NCBI GenBank assembly: GCA_947561585.1
Contig: CANNZV010001151.1
Span: forward strand, 113,768 to 177,767
Reading direction: 5' to 3'
DNA: 64,000 nt
DNA from: Caprella mutica
Lineage: Eukaryota > Arthropoda > Malacostraca > Amphipoda > Caprellidae
Under the pieces are notes generated by a model. That model saw nothing but the letters and a program-made list of their open reading frames with translations. It searched no databases and was not told the origin of the DNA. This document shows, piece after piece, positions 35,740 through 46,434 of the stretch. The translations under genes and the position numbers were made by a program. Position 1 is the stretch's first letter. Each line of letters opens with the position of its first letter.

Positions 35740-36115
35740 GGTACTCAGTGTAGTGTTATTCGGTATATTTATGTGTAATTCGGTATAATTTGGTGTAATT
35801 CGGTATAATTTGGTATAACTGTGTAATTCAAATTATACAGAATGTAATTCAGTATAATTCTGTGTAATTCGGTATAATCATGAGTAATTTGGCATTCAGT
35901 GTAGTGTAATTCAGTATAACTTGGTGAAATCAGGTGTAATTCGGTATTGATTATTGTGCAATATAGTGTAATTCTGTATAATTCGGTATTGAGTACAGTG
36001 TAATTTGGTATTGAGTAGCCTATAGAGTAATTCGGTATTCAGTGTAGTGTAATTCGGTATAATCAGGTGTAATTCGGTATAATCAGGTGTAATTCGGTAT
36101 TGAGTATAATATTGT
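35740..36115. repeat. Irregular GTGTAATTCGGTATA array
   Basis: At least twelve copies of GTGTAATTCGGTAT variants at uneven spacing, related to the regular 30-bp array at 24541-25367. Confidence 0.85.
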
Positions 36116-36743
36116 AGTGGGGTACTATGAATGCTTGTGTAATTAATTAATGTGTTAACCTGAAAAGGAAATAATAATTAGTCACTTTAACCCTAAGCAG
36201 GCAATACCATGTAAATAGACATGCACATGCATTAGCCCTTTTAAAGTTAACTTCACAGTACAGGCAAACATTAATGTTCAGTATTATTGTGTCTCTCCTA
36301 GTGTTAACATGTGTCTAGTGCTGTGATTATTGTGCTGTTATCCATAGTGTTTAAATTTGATATATTTACAGGTATAGATCATAATGGCTAATAATAAAGG
36401 TTATTAACGTTAATAAAAGTGAAGTGATTTATGAATGATAGTATGATGCTTATGTATGATTCTGTACATGCTATTGAAGAAAAACAAGTGTAGGTTTATT
36501 GTATATAATGTGTGTGTGTATTGTAAATATTTATGTGTCTCTATTAGTAATAGTTAATTCTGTATCTTTCACAGCCTGGTTTTCTGGTTCTGTTATTTGG
36601 TTTTGGCTGATTTGTTTTGTCCATTTCGCAAAGTTGTAATATAAGTACTCTCAATACAATAGTCTACATGCAACTATAGTCTACTTCACCCCATACTCAA
36701 CCAAACTACTCTTATCAATCAATAGTCTATGTTGTGGGACATG
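36116..36743. other. Spacer before the copia element
   Basis: AT-rich, no reading frame or repeat assigned. The last five bases, ACATG (36739-36743), are the likely left target duplication of the copia insertion. Confidence 0.4.
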
Positions 36744-37081
36744 TGTTGAAATTTTAGTTAAATGTATTACACACTCGTTATATGTTTAATATTAATTTTC
36801 TGTTAGACTAGCTCAGCTATATTAAATTACCTATTGTTTAAATAACCATGTATTACTTTTAATGAGGAACGGACGTAAGGTCTAAAGTCTATCACACTTC
36901 CGTCGAATGTTAAATACCACTGTTTGTAGAACCCTAAGGGAGTCTGTTTTTGCATTACTCAGAGAGAGACGTGATCCTCTCATCTCTCTAATATTCTTCT
37001 CTCTGTATTACATATAAACTCTTTAAATAAACTCTATGTCTTAGCGTTGTTAACCCACTGTAATTTAACCTAATTTTAACA
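36744..37081 (+). repeat. Left LTR of the copia element
   Basis: Starts TGTTGAAATT and ends ATTTTAACA. Differs from the right LTR by four substitutions only. An AATAAA at about 37027 could be the polyadenylation signal. Confidence 0.95.
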
Positions 37082-37096
37082 GGTTATGGGCCCAGT
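37082..37096 (+). promoter_or_regulatory. Primer binding site, half tRNA-iMet type
   Basis: GGTTATGGGCCCAGT immediately follows the LTR. It is complementary to the anticodon stem-loop of initiator tRNA-Met (GGGCCCATAACC), as known for Drosophila copia, where a cleaved half tRNA primes minus-strand synthesis. Confidence 0.9.
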
Positions 37097-37383
37097 GAAC
37101 GATAAGAGTTTATAAATCAAATTATGTTTAAACAATGAGAATATAGTAATCAATAGGCAACGATGTACAGTGACAAAAGTGCTAAACTAAATGAAACATA
37201 TACGCACGAACGATAGTGTAAGCATATCGTATTAACGCGCTAATGAGGTCGATTATATTGACTGCTTGCACGAAAATGTACTTGTTGTTTCAATAATATA
37301 ATTATTTAGTATTTGTGCGGAAGAGGTGTCAAGAGAGGTCACAAATTACCTTTAAATCTGTGACCTTATCCTTTGGTAAACAG

Positions 37384-37757
37384 TCTTTCAACAAAAGGTT
37401 CTTGCGAACTAAGACTTGTGTTGCTGTTCCAATTAAATATTAATAATTATATTCAGTGAAGTTATTCTTATGAATTAGAATAATTTTAAAACATCAAATT
37501 CAGTTAAACAGTAAATCAATTTAACTGCTTTGTTTGTTTATGTTTGTTAAGTATTGAATGATAATAAATACTTTCAACAAAAGGTCTTGCGAACTAAGAC
37601 TTGTGTTGCTGTTCCAATTGAATATTAATAATTATATTCAGTTATTCTTATGAATTAGAATAATGTTAAAACATCAATTCAGTTAAACAGTAAATCAATT
37701 TAACTGCTTTGGTTGTTTATGTTTGTTAAGTATTGAATGATAATAAATACTTTGAAA
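37384..37757 (+). repeat. About 187-bp tandem duplication in the copia leader
   Basis: CTTTCAACAAAAGG.TCTTGCGA through GTATTGAATGATAATAAATA is present twice (about 37387-37573 and 37574-37753) with small gaps. The second copy runs into the gag start codon region. Confidence 0.85.
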
Positions 37758-37759
37758 AC

Positions 37760-38822
37760 ATGTCTTCAAATAAGTTACAGGGGATTGTTCCCCTAGACGG
37801 AAATAATTACCCTACATGGAGGATACAAATGAAGATGTATCTCTTACGAGAGAAACTGATGGATTTTGCTGATGGATCTAAACCAGTTCCAATTGATTCA
37901 GCTTCAACTGAGGCGAAGAATGCCTATGCTAATAATTATAATAAGGCTCTGGCAGATATAGTACTATCTATTTCACCGGATCAATTGTACTTAGTTGGAC
38001 AACCGACGGACCACCCTTCAAGAAACGTTTCAGAAAAACACGTGGGCTAACAAATTTCGTCTGAAGAAAAAGCTCTACAATTTAAAATTGAAGTCTCCCG
38101 AACTACAAGACTCTCATTTGAAAGAACTAACTGAAGTTTTTCAAGAGCTTGCCTTGTTAAATCAAGTGATCAGTGAAGAGGATAAAGTCATTTGTCTCCT
38201 GTCATCACTACCAGGGCCGTTTGAAGTGCTTGTCACCGCACTTGAAGCTCAGACAGACATCCCTAACTGGATTACCGTAGCTGACACACTCCGGAGAGAA
38301 GCTGAAAAGTTGAGTATTAAATCCAATAATGCATTAGCATTATCAAATACTCAGAATTATGCTGGAGTAAATAAACAGTCCATCATTTGCCATTTCTGCA
38401 AAAAGATGGGACACCTGAAAAAAGACTGCTTTAAATTTAAACGGTCTTCTCAAACTAACAGAACTCAAAACCAGCCAAATGTTGTAAATGTAAGTCATAT
38501 AGAACTAAATCACACAATGTATGCTAATGATATCGCTCTTTGTAACAAATATGCCGACAGTAATATTTGGATAATAGATTCAGGCTCTTCATCACACATG
38601 AGTGGTGATAAAAATTTATGTAAAGATTTTGCAAATATTAGCAAACCTATCAATGTTAAAGTAGGAAATGGAGATGTCTTACAAGCTATTTCACTAGGAA
38701 ATGTTTCTGTTATTGTGAATATACCAGGTGGTGGAAGTAGAACATGTAAAATAAATGATGTACTATATGTGCCAAATCTAGCTTTTAATCTACTATCAGT
38801 GTCAAAAATCTATTATTTTTGA
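37760..38822 (+). pseudogene. Copia gag and protease region, frameshifted
   Basis: ATG at 37760 (MSSNKLQGIVPLDGNNYPTW), the copia gag N-terminus; an in-frame ATG at 37733 is less likely. The frame changes near 38010 (net +1). The second part contains the zinc knuckle CHFCKKMGHLKKDC (about 38389) and the aspartic protease motif WIIDSGSSSHMSG (about 38569). It ends at a stop (38820-38822) that coincides with a loss of sequence before the integrase. In copia, gag forms the particle and the protease processes the polyprotein; here the breaks should prevent a full product. Confidence 0.93.
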
Positions 38823-41640
38823 AGATAATAAATGTAAAATTTTGAACGAAAATAAAGAGTTAATTGCTGAGGCTAACTGTGTGGGTCAACTCTATTATCT
38901 TAATACTTTAGTTCATAAAGCTGCAGTAACTGTTGATCAACATAAAGTAAACATTCTATGGCACAGAAGGCTCGGTCATATAGGTAACGACAACTTGACT
39001 AAAATGATCCGAACTAAATCAGTAAATGGTCTGGATAGTAAATTAAAAGCTATAGAAGGCGTGTGTGAACACTGCTGTAATGGGAAAATGCATAAAATAC
39101 CTTTTTCTACAAGCATTAAGAAAAATTGTAAACCTCTTGATTTAATCCACACAGATGTCTGTGGGAAAATTACTCCCACTTCCAGGGGTAATAATTCATA
39201 TTTTCTGACCATTATTGATCATGCTACTCGATACTCCTGGATATATGTTATTTCACATAAGAGTGATGTGTTTCAGAAGTTTTTGGAATGGAAAGCTATG
39301 GTTGAAAATATTTATGAAAGGAAAATTAAAACCTTGCAGTCAGATAATGGAGGAGAATATACCTCAAATAAGTTTGAATCATATTTACGAAATAAAGGTA
39401 TAATTCACCAGAAATCCATTCCTAAAACTCCTGAACAAAATGGGTTAGCTGAAAGATTTAATAGAACTATTATGGAAAAAGTTAGATGTATGTTATCTGA
39501 TTCAGGAATTGATAAGGAATTCTGGGGTGAAGCACTATATACTGCAAATTATCTAAATAATAGATGCATTAATTCATTTTTAGTAAATAAAACTCCATAT
39601 GAAGCTTTAAATCTTAGAAAACCCAACGTTAGCCATATAAAAGTTTTTGGATGCACAGGGTACGCACATATTTCTCGAGATGAAAGATCAAAGTTAGAAA
39701 ATAAAGCTACCAAATGTCTGTTTATTGGCTATGGCACAGTTACTAAAGGGTATAAGATGTATGATGTTGAATCTAAAAGAATCTTCTTTTCCAGGAATGT
39801 AACCTTTGATGAATCAATTTCATCTAAGATTGAGAGCCCTCAACTGAGTGAGACTCCTACCTCTCCACTGGTGTTCCATTCAGAAGATTCAGAACCTGCT
39901 GGACCTGAGAATCAAACTCCTGACGATAATCCTCCAATAATCCTCCCTGAGGCGCAACCTGTACCAGCTATCAGCCCTAATGAGGATCCTAGACGATCGT
40001 CTAGAATTCGTCGAGCTCCTATTAGATATGGTAGTTGGGAGTATGATCAGTTTGAGGAGGAGGAGGAGGGTTTATTAGTCAATGGGAATATCAATATCGA
40101 ACCTAGGTCGGTATCTGAGGCTCTTAATAGCGGTTCTGAATCCTCTAAATGGAAACATGCCATGGAGAGGGAATTAAATGCTTTTGAGAAACATAAAGTT
40201 TTTGAACTTGTAAAACCTACCTCAGACTTAAACATAATTAAATCTAAATGGGTGTTTAAAAGAAAAAAGGGATCTGATGGTAGAGTGGTTTCATATAAAG
40301 CTAGATTAGTCGCTCAGGGTTTTTTACAGAGACCTGGAATCGACTATGATGAAATTTTTGATCCTGTAGTGAGATTTGAATCGGTGCGAACCATGTTATC
40401 TTTAGCAGCTAACCAAAAATTATTTGTACATCACTTGGATGTAAATTCTGCTTTTTTGAATGGGGATCTTAAAGAAAATGTTTATATTAGACAGCCCCCT
40501 GGCTATGCTATTCCAGGAAAAGAAGATTTAGTATGTAAACTTAATAAATCTATGTATGGATTAAAACAATCACCCAAATGTTGGAATGATGCGTTGGATG
40601 CATATATTAAATCCTTAGGATTTATTCAGTCCTCTTGTGACTCATGTATATATGTTAAATTAATCAATAACTCTCCATGCTTCATTTCTGTGTATGTAGA
40701 TGATATTATTGTAGCATGTAAGAACTATGATGATCTGACTAAAATCAAGATTGATTTAAGTGCTAAATTTGAGATGAAAGACTTAGGAAAATTATCCTAT
40801 TTCTTAGGCATAAAAATCGTACAAGATGAAAATAAAATAGCCCTAAATCAATCTTCATTTGTCAACGAGTTATTAGATAGATTTGAATTCAATAATTGCA
40901 AACCTGTGTCAACCCCTGCTGATGTTAATTCCCATTTGGAACCAACTACTGATGATTGTGAACTAGTAGACAAAACTAAATATCAGTCAGCTGTAGGTGC
41001 CTTACTGTATCTATCTACTAAAACTAGACCGGACATAACTTATGCAGTTGGAAATGTCTCTAAATTTTGTTCCAATCCAAACACTAAGCACTGGTCTGCA
41101 ATTAAGAGAATATTTAGATACCTAAAGGGCACACCGGATCTTGGCATTACATATGGTAATGAAGATTCTGAGTTGATAGGTTATTCTGATGCCGACTGGG
41201 CAGGAAACAGAGTTGATAGGAAAAGTACTTCTGGCCAATGCTTTATGTTAAATAATTCCATTATTTCTTGGCGCTCTGTGAAACAGTCATGTGTTGCTTT
41301 ATCAACGGCTGAAGCTGAATATGTTTCCCTCTCTGGAGCCTCCCAAGAAGCTGTATTTCTAAATAAATTACTATTAGATCTTAAAGTACCAAATAAGAAT
41401 CCTATAGTTTTGTTTGAGGATAATCAGTCAGCTATTTGTATTGCTAAAAATACTAAAAATCATCCTAGATCGAAACACATTGATATTAAATTTCATTACA
41501 TTAGAGATCTTGTTGCTTCAAACACAATTAAACTTGTGTATTGCCCCAGTGAAACTATGCTTGCTGACATATTCACTAAACCGTTGCCTATTGATAGATT
41601 TACCAAATTAGTTGAATTAATAGGCATGAAAAATATATAA
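38821..41640 (+). CDS. Copia pol: integrase, reverse transcriptase, RNase H
   Basis: One long open frame. Order: GAG-pre-integrase zinc region (ILWHRRLGHIGNDNL...CEHCCNGK), integrase catalytic core with the D,D-35-E residues (HTDVCG, QSDNGGEY, TPEQNGLAERFNRT), a proline-rich linker, reverse transcriptase (WVFKRKKG, DVNSAFLNG, catalytic YVDDIIVA), and RNase H (YSDADWAGN, STAEAEY, FEDNQSAICIAKN). It ends MKNI-stop at 41638-41640, just before the purine tract. All catalytic motifs are intact. The upstream frame break means it lacks its normal link to gag-protease; its own first ATG is at 38842. Confidence 0.95.
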   Translation, partial: EDNKCKILNENKELIAEANCVGQLYYLNTLVHKAAVTVDQHKVNILWHRRLGHIGNDNLTKMIRTKSVNGLDSKLKAIEGVCEHCCNGKMHKIPFSTSIKKNCKPLDLIHTDVCGKITPTSRGNNSYFLTIIDHATRYSWIYVISHKSDVFQKFLEWKAMVENIYERKIKTLQSDNGGEYTSNKFESYLRNKGIIHQKSIPKTPEQNGLAERFNRTIMEKVRCMLSDSGIDKEFWGEALYTANYLNNRCINSFLVNKTPYEALNLRKPNVSHIKVFGCTGYAHISRDERSKLENKATKCLFIGYGTVTKGYKMYDVESKRIFFSRNVTFDESISSKIESPQLSETPTSPLVFHSEDSEPAGPENQTPDDNPPIILPEAQPVPAISPNEDPRRSSRIRRAPIRYGSWEYDQFEEEEEGLLVNGNINIEPRSVSEALNSGSESSKWKHAMERELNAFEKHKVFELVKPTSDLNIIKSKWVFKRKKGSDGRVVSYKARLVAQGFLQRPGIDYDEIFDPVVRFESVRTMLSLAANQKLFVHHLDVNSAFLNGDLKENVYIRQPPGYAIPGKEDLVCKLNKSMYGLKQSPKCWNDALDAYIKSLGFIQSSCDSCIYVKLINNSPCFISVYVDDIIVACKNYDDLTKIKIDLSAKFEMKDLGKLSYFLGIKIVQDENKIALNQSSFVNELLDRFEFNNCKPVSTPADVNSHLEPTTDDCELVDKTKYQSAVGALLYLSTKTRPDITYAVGNVSKFCSNPNTKHWSAIKRIFRYLKGTPDLGITYGNEDSELIGYSDADWAGNRVDRKSTSGQCFMLNNSIISWRSVKQSCVALSTAEAEYVSLSGASQEAVFLNKLLLDLKVPNKNPIVLFEDNQSAICIAKNTKNHPRSKHIDIKFHYIRDLVASNTIKLVYCPSETMLADIFTKPLPIDRFTKLVELIGMKNI

Positions 41641-41643
41641 TGT

Positions 41644-41657
41644 CGTGTGAGGAGGAG
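41644..41657 (+). promoter_or_regulatory. Polypurine tract of the copia element
   Basis: GTGTGAGGAGGAG directly precedes the right LTR and is the expected plus-strand primer. Confidence 0.8.
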
Positions 41658-41995
41658 TGTTGAAATTTTAGTTAAATGTATTACACACTCGTTATATGTT
41701 TAATATTAATTTCCTGTTAGACTAGCTCAGCTATATTAAATTACCTTTTGTTTAAATAACCATGTATTACTTTTAATGAGGAACGGACGTAAGGTCTAAA
41801 GTCTATCACACTTCCGTCGAGTGTTAAATACCACTGTTTGTAGAACCCTAAGGGAGTCTGTTTTTGCATTACTCAGAGAGAGACGTGATCCTCTCATCTC
41901 TCTAATATTCTTCTCTCTGTATTACATATAAACTCTTTAAATAAACTCTATGTCTTAACGTTGTTAACCCACTGTAATTTAACCTAATTTTAACA
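41658..41995 (+). repeat. Right LTR of the copia element
   Basis: 338 bp, same ends as the left LTR. The four differences are at 41712, 41746, 41821 and 41959 (approximate). Confidence 0.95.
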
Positions 41996-42005
41996 ACACG
42001 GCCCC

Positions 42006-42540
42006 CCCCAACATAATTGGTGACCTTATCTTAGAATCTGGTGAATTTTGAACACGTGGTTGTCTATTCATATTGTCTTGGAATTCCCTTTGGTAACTAT
42101 CACGAATTCTGCATTGTCTTGCGAAATGGTTAATGGCCCACTCTTCCACATTTGTAGCAGCTTCCATCCTTGTTCCTACATTTATCAGCAGCATGTCCAT
42201 ACTTCTTGCAGTATGTACACATTACTTCAGGTTCAGTTTCTGTAGCAGTGTTTTGATTCCAAGCTCTTGAGTTGCCTTGATTTCTGCTATGGGTTAATTG
42301 GTTGAAGTGCTGTTTGAAAGGTTCATATTCATTTCTTCTCTGTGGTTTGTACTCTTCATATTCTCTACTTTCTTCTTCTTCTCCATTCCACCTCTGATTC
42401 TGCCTTGTACTTTTTCCGAATTTTATTACTACTACATCATCATCTTCTTCATCTTCACAAACGTCCTTGTTTTCCAATTCACAAACTCGAGCGAACTTTT
42501 GAATTTGAGACCATGTCATTTGCCTGTCTTCTAGTTTGTA
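42006..42540 (-). pseudogene. Retrotransposon gag relic with two zinc knuckles
   Basis: The minus strand reads MTWSQIQKFARVCELENK, an acidic and glutamine/arginine-rich linker, then CTYCKKYGHAADKC and CYKCGRVGH; the second CCHC knuckle is completed (FARQC) only in another frame after a 4-bp insertion near 42132. Two CCHC knuckles are typical of gypsy-type rather than copia gag. No LTR, protease or pol is seen nearby. The copia element sits at its downstream end. Confidence 0.75.
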
Positions 42541-43108
42541 AGACAGTTGTCCGGTACATGTCTAGAACCGAAAATCTTAAATTCAAACATTTAGCTGTAC
42601 TTATAATAGAAAGGTATTTAGTGTTAATTAGGTATACTGTATAACTTGATTAACCATTATTCTTAATACTCTGCTTATATTCATTGAATAGCTATAACTT
42701 TTTCTATATTTAACAAGTTCAATACATGTTTGAGACTGTTAAGATTAGCGCGTCATCCTGACAGCCATTTTGTTTATTAACTTATGTACATGATGGTACG
42801 TGAACTTCTGATTTAAATATTTTAATCATACATTTTTAAATTTTATAATTTCCTACTTACCTAATAATAATTATGTAATTTAAATTTAAATCCACTGTAT
42901 GTGTGGCTGAACCCCTGAATGTAGTTTCATATCTGAGAGATGTGATTGGTGCATCGCACTATCAAATACAGTGATGTCATTAAAACTCTCCATCCTATTG
43001 GTTAAGAAGTTCAGTGCAATTTTTATGATATTTTGTTGACGTACCTAATGATGTTATGTCAACAACATATTGTCACATTGTGGTTACAATTTAGTCTATA
43101 TAAATTTA
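42541..43108. other. AT-rich spacer
   Basis: No gene or recognised repeat. Confidence 0.35.
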
Positions 43109-43573
43109 CCAGTCTGCAGAATGTGTCTCTTCTCCCACAGAGACTTTAATTTGAGAGAGAGCTACTCTCCGACTCTCAGCAGCAGATTCAGAATCTCCCA
43201 CAGCTAAATTAATGGTAACATAGGAATTAATTCAAAATCTCCCACAGAGATCTCCAATTTCTAAAATTTCATTCAAAAACTCCCACAGACACAGAGACCA
43301 TGTTTTAAAGTATGGACAAAGTTGGAAAACCTGTGAATAACAAGTAAATCACTCATAAATAGTCTCAAGAGATGCACATGCATCAGACATGAAGCATAAG
43401 GATGTTTTCAAATTTCAAGTGTAAAATATTCACTGGGAAGCCTAATTTCTCCTTTAAAGTGTCTTAAATGTGGTGACCTGGATCCATTTTCTCACTAAAC
43501 TGGTGACTTTCCTGTCACACTTTAAAACATGGCACAGAGAGTCTTGGTAAAATGTTCCATATTCTGCAGACTG
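43109..43573. mobile_element. Relative of the CCAGTCTGCAGAAT foldback family
   Basis: Starts CCAGTCTGCAGAATGTG and ends ATTCTGCAGACTG, the same termini as 28339-29303. The interior at 43310-43510 matches the module at 29790-30240 (CTCAAGAGATGCACATGCAT, CAAGTGTAAAATATTCACTG). No gene. Confidence 0.7.
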
Positions 43574-43585
43574 CCGACTGCCCGT

Positions 43586-44604
43586 CAAGTAAAATAGTAT
43601 GTCTCATAAACTCTCCATATGTCTCTCCAGCTCTCTCCAAAAATCACCAAATTTCTCTCCAAAATGATCAAATTATCATAAATTCTCTCCAAAATAACAT
43701 TGCAGCATAGGAGAAAATTAGATATTTCTCGCCATTTGCAATTGAAGGGCTCAAAATAACTGTCACAAACTCGCCATTAAAATGGCGAGTTTGGACATGC
43801 TTCATTACCTGGCCGACTGGTACCTAAATTTACAATTAGGCTAGTCATTAATTAATTTTTCGTCGTATATTTATTTAATATATAACAAATTTCCGTCATT
43901 AATATCTTGAATAGAATATTTTTCTCTATAAAAACATCGTTCAATTTATTTATCGAAGTGCACCACTGCACCTACTTTTCAGTTTCCAGACTGGATTCGG
44001 AGGTATTGAGTATACCCCAGATTGCATTAGTTGTTGTCTAAGAGCCGCCATTTCACCAACAGGTTATTTGAAGAGCCGTGGGGATATCATATCTGAGCCG
44101 TGGGATAAAAATCACGAGCCGTGGGATAAAAATCGCGAGCCGTGGGATAAAAAATGAAAGCCGTGGGATAAAAAATGCGAGCGGTGGGATAAAAAATGCA
44201 AGTCGTGGGATAAATGTGAGCTGTGCGATAAAAACTACAAGCAATGGGATATAAAGCGAGTCGTGGTGGAAGGAGCAATTACTACCTAGATTTAGTTACT
44301 TATTAACAGACCGGGAATATTTGATCAAGTGAAAATTCACATTTGATGAGCCGCAAAGTTTTGAAACTCTGTATAAATCCAAGTAATAAAGCATGTCCAA
44401 ACTCGCCATTTTAATGGCGAGTTTGTGACAATTATTTAGAGCCCTTCAAATGCAAATGGCGAGTTTTATCTATTTTTCTCCTATGCTACAATGTTATTTT
44501 GGAGAGAATTTATGAAAATTAGATCATTTTGGAGAGAATTTGTTGAATTTTGGAGAGAGCTGGAGAGACAAATGGTGAGTTTATGAGACATACTATTTCA
44601 CTTG
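43586..44604. mobile_element. 1.0-kb foldback element with about 220-bp arms
   Basis: The left arm (43586-43805) and right arm (44388-44604) are inverted copies: CAAGT.AAATAGTATGTCTC outermost, CTCTCCAAAAT units, CGCCATTTGCA.TTGAAGGGCT, and an inner palindrome ACTCGCCATT.AAATGGCGAGT. The loop contains a 21-bp minisatellite (44075-44265). No coding sequence; two minus-strand frames in the loop are repeat artefacts. Confidence 0.88.
44075..44265. repeat. 21-bp tandem repeat, about eight copies
   Basis: Unit GAGCCGTGGGATAAAAAATG plus C, increasingly diverged towards the right. Confidence 0.9.
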
Positions 44605-45550
44605 GGTATAAATGTCTTTTAGAAGACCGCGAGTTTCGAAAAAAATTCACAAAGAATGCAATCTGGAGTATACCTAGATGTAGATAGTGTAATTCGTTAT
44701 AATTCAGTATTGAGTATAGTGTAATTTTGTATAATTCGGTTTGTAGTGTAACCCCTTTCCTGCCACACCAGAGTGGAATAATAACTCATTTCAGATTGAC
44801 TAGTAACTCTGTTAGGAATTTAGAATGAACAAAAATTACTCATTTTAACCCTAAAAAATGCAGAAATCAGTAAATTATTTTATAAATTTCAACTCCGCTG
44901 AGTCCGCAGTGAAAACTAATGTAAAATAAGTCATTTAAGCTTCACAATTGGGCTTGTTGTGATGATAAACATCACTGATGGGAATGCATGAAGTTAGGAG
45001 TAACTCTGTTAGAATTTATGTTTTCCAGTCTGGCTGCCACACTTTGAAACATTTAACATGGTCATGTCAGCCTGTCAGGTCATTATACAAATATAATACA
45101 ATCATGAAATGAAGTGTGCAGTACAACAAACTACTTAACAGACAATTATGTAGAAATCATTGCTTGAATGTACAGTGGTGCACCGTTTTATAGTGCGCCG
45201 TGATGTGGTGCGCCGCTCAGCTTTTAGGTACTGTTGTTAGTTGTATGAATCTGACAGCAGAATGGAAGATTCTCTTCGGTATTTTAATTACTACCTATGC
45301 AATTAAATCCTACTGCGATTCTGACTAACAGTGAAGTAACCAAAGGATATGACGAAGAGGAACTCCTGAGCACAAGCTTATGAGGGTCCTGACTAACGAA
45401 AGTCGATGGGTTCTCTTCGTTTAAGTTCGGTATATTAATTGCAAGGATTAATTGCAATAATCGGTACAAAGTTAGGTACCACCCGCCACACACTGAATTG
45501 CGGAATGAAGTAATCTGAGTAAAAGAAGAATTTCTCAATTAGTACGGAGT
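44605..45550. other. Mosaic spacer of known modules
   Basis: 44690-44755 is a short GTGTAATTCGGTAT array. 45070-45140 matches an arm of the G/C-tract foldback. 45175-45232 is an inverted copy of 29490-29520, itself locally repeated (GGTGCACCG, AGTGCGCCG, GGTGCGCCG). No gene. Confidence 0.55.
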
Positions 45551-46107
45551 ACCCAGGATACAGTAACATAGGGTATGGTAATCAGCTGATTGAATCTATA
45601 GTTTGACGTGACCACCGGGTGACTCAAAATGGCGACTCTGACCACACTTTGAAACATGGAAAAACCTACTTAAACTTAATCACTTTTAAATTGAATTTTT
45701 TCTTATCAATTACTAACTAGGCATAGGTTAAATTGTATTTCCATTATTTTTTTTCCTTATTTGTTATTCATTGGAACTACAATTTAGCAGTTAACTAGCA
45801 CTAGTTTAGGCTGCTAGGTAGCATATGTTCAAGACCCTATTTTTTATAGATAAGTAAAAGAAATGAACAATTAAAACACACCTGAATTATATCTATATAT
45901 TCAACTTTGAGGTTCAATCACCATTTTCGCTTTTCTTTTGTACGAAACCCTTATAAAATGACTTTAAACTTCTCGATATTAACATGCAAATACGAGGAAT
46001 TATGAGCCGCTCGGTCACAAACAAGGAATGTGTTGTTGTGGTGACGTCATATTTTTGTGTCATCTGCTAGGTACTATACCTGATTATGTTCTTATACCTT
46101 GGGAGTA
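45551..46107 (-). repeat. Inverted copy of the module at 26297-26853
   Basis: Reverse complement of 26297-26853 along its length (GGTATGGTAATCAGCTGATT, TTTAGGCTGCTAGGTAGCAT, CGAGGAATTATGAGCCGCTC, GTGTCATCTGCTAGGTACTA) with scattered substitutions and short indels. Confidence 0.85.
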
Positions 46108-46434
46108 CCACTATGCTGACGGTTAACACGTCGCACACATTCAATTGGAATAAGCGGTAGTTTCAACAATTATAAACATGTTTAAACGAGTTGTCCAAAC
46201 CATTCTTATGTCCGAATGCTCTCGGTTCTCCCCTACTTCTCTATTTATTTACTATGATTAACCCTGCAAGAAGAAGAGAAGTAGGTACTCCCATAGTAAA
46301 CAGAATAGTATAGTACCCCAGTTACATGTATTATTCAAATTTATTCTGGGTAGGCTGTGACGTCATGTATGTAAGCAAGAGGTCACGTCATAGTAAACAG
46401 AATTGCTGTGGGTCACGTGGAATAGAAAATTAAG

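Larger units (their letters stand above)
36744..41995 (+). mobile_element. Ty1/copia LTR retrotransposon, 5252 bp, recently inserted
   Basis: Two 338-bp LTRs (36744-37081 and 41658-41995) begin TGTTG and end TAACA, and differ at 4 positions (about 1.2%). Flanks are ACATG on the left and ACACG on the right, a 5-bp duplication with one change. The primer site starts directly after the left LTR and a purine tract, GAGGAGGAG, precedes the right LTR. The gag-pol order protease, integrase, reverse transcriptase, RNase H defines Ty1/copia. There are two reading-frame breaks: near 38010 in gag, and near 38815 between protease and integrase. Confidence 0.97.

Noticed and set aside
44053..44278. Two minus-strand frames rich in FIPRL / FYPTA
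   Set aside because: Translation of the 21-bp tandem repeat in the foldback loop.
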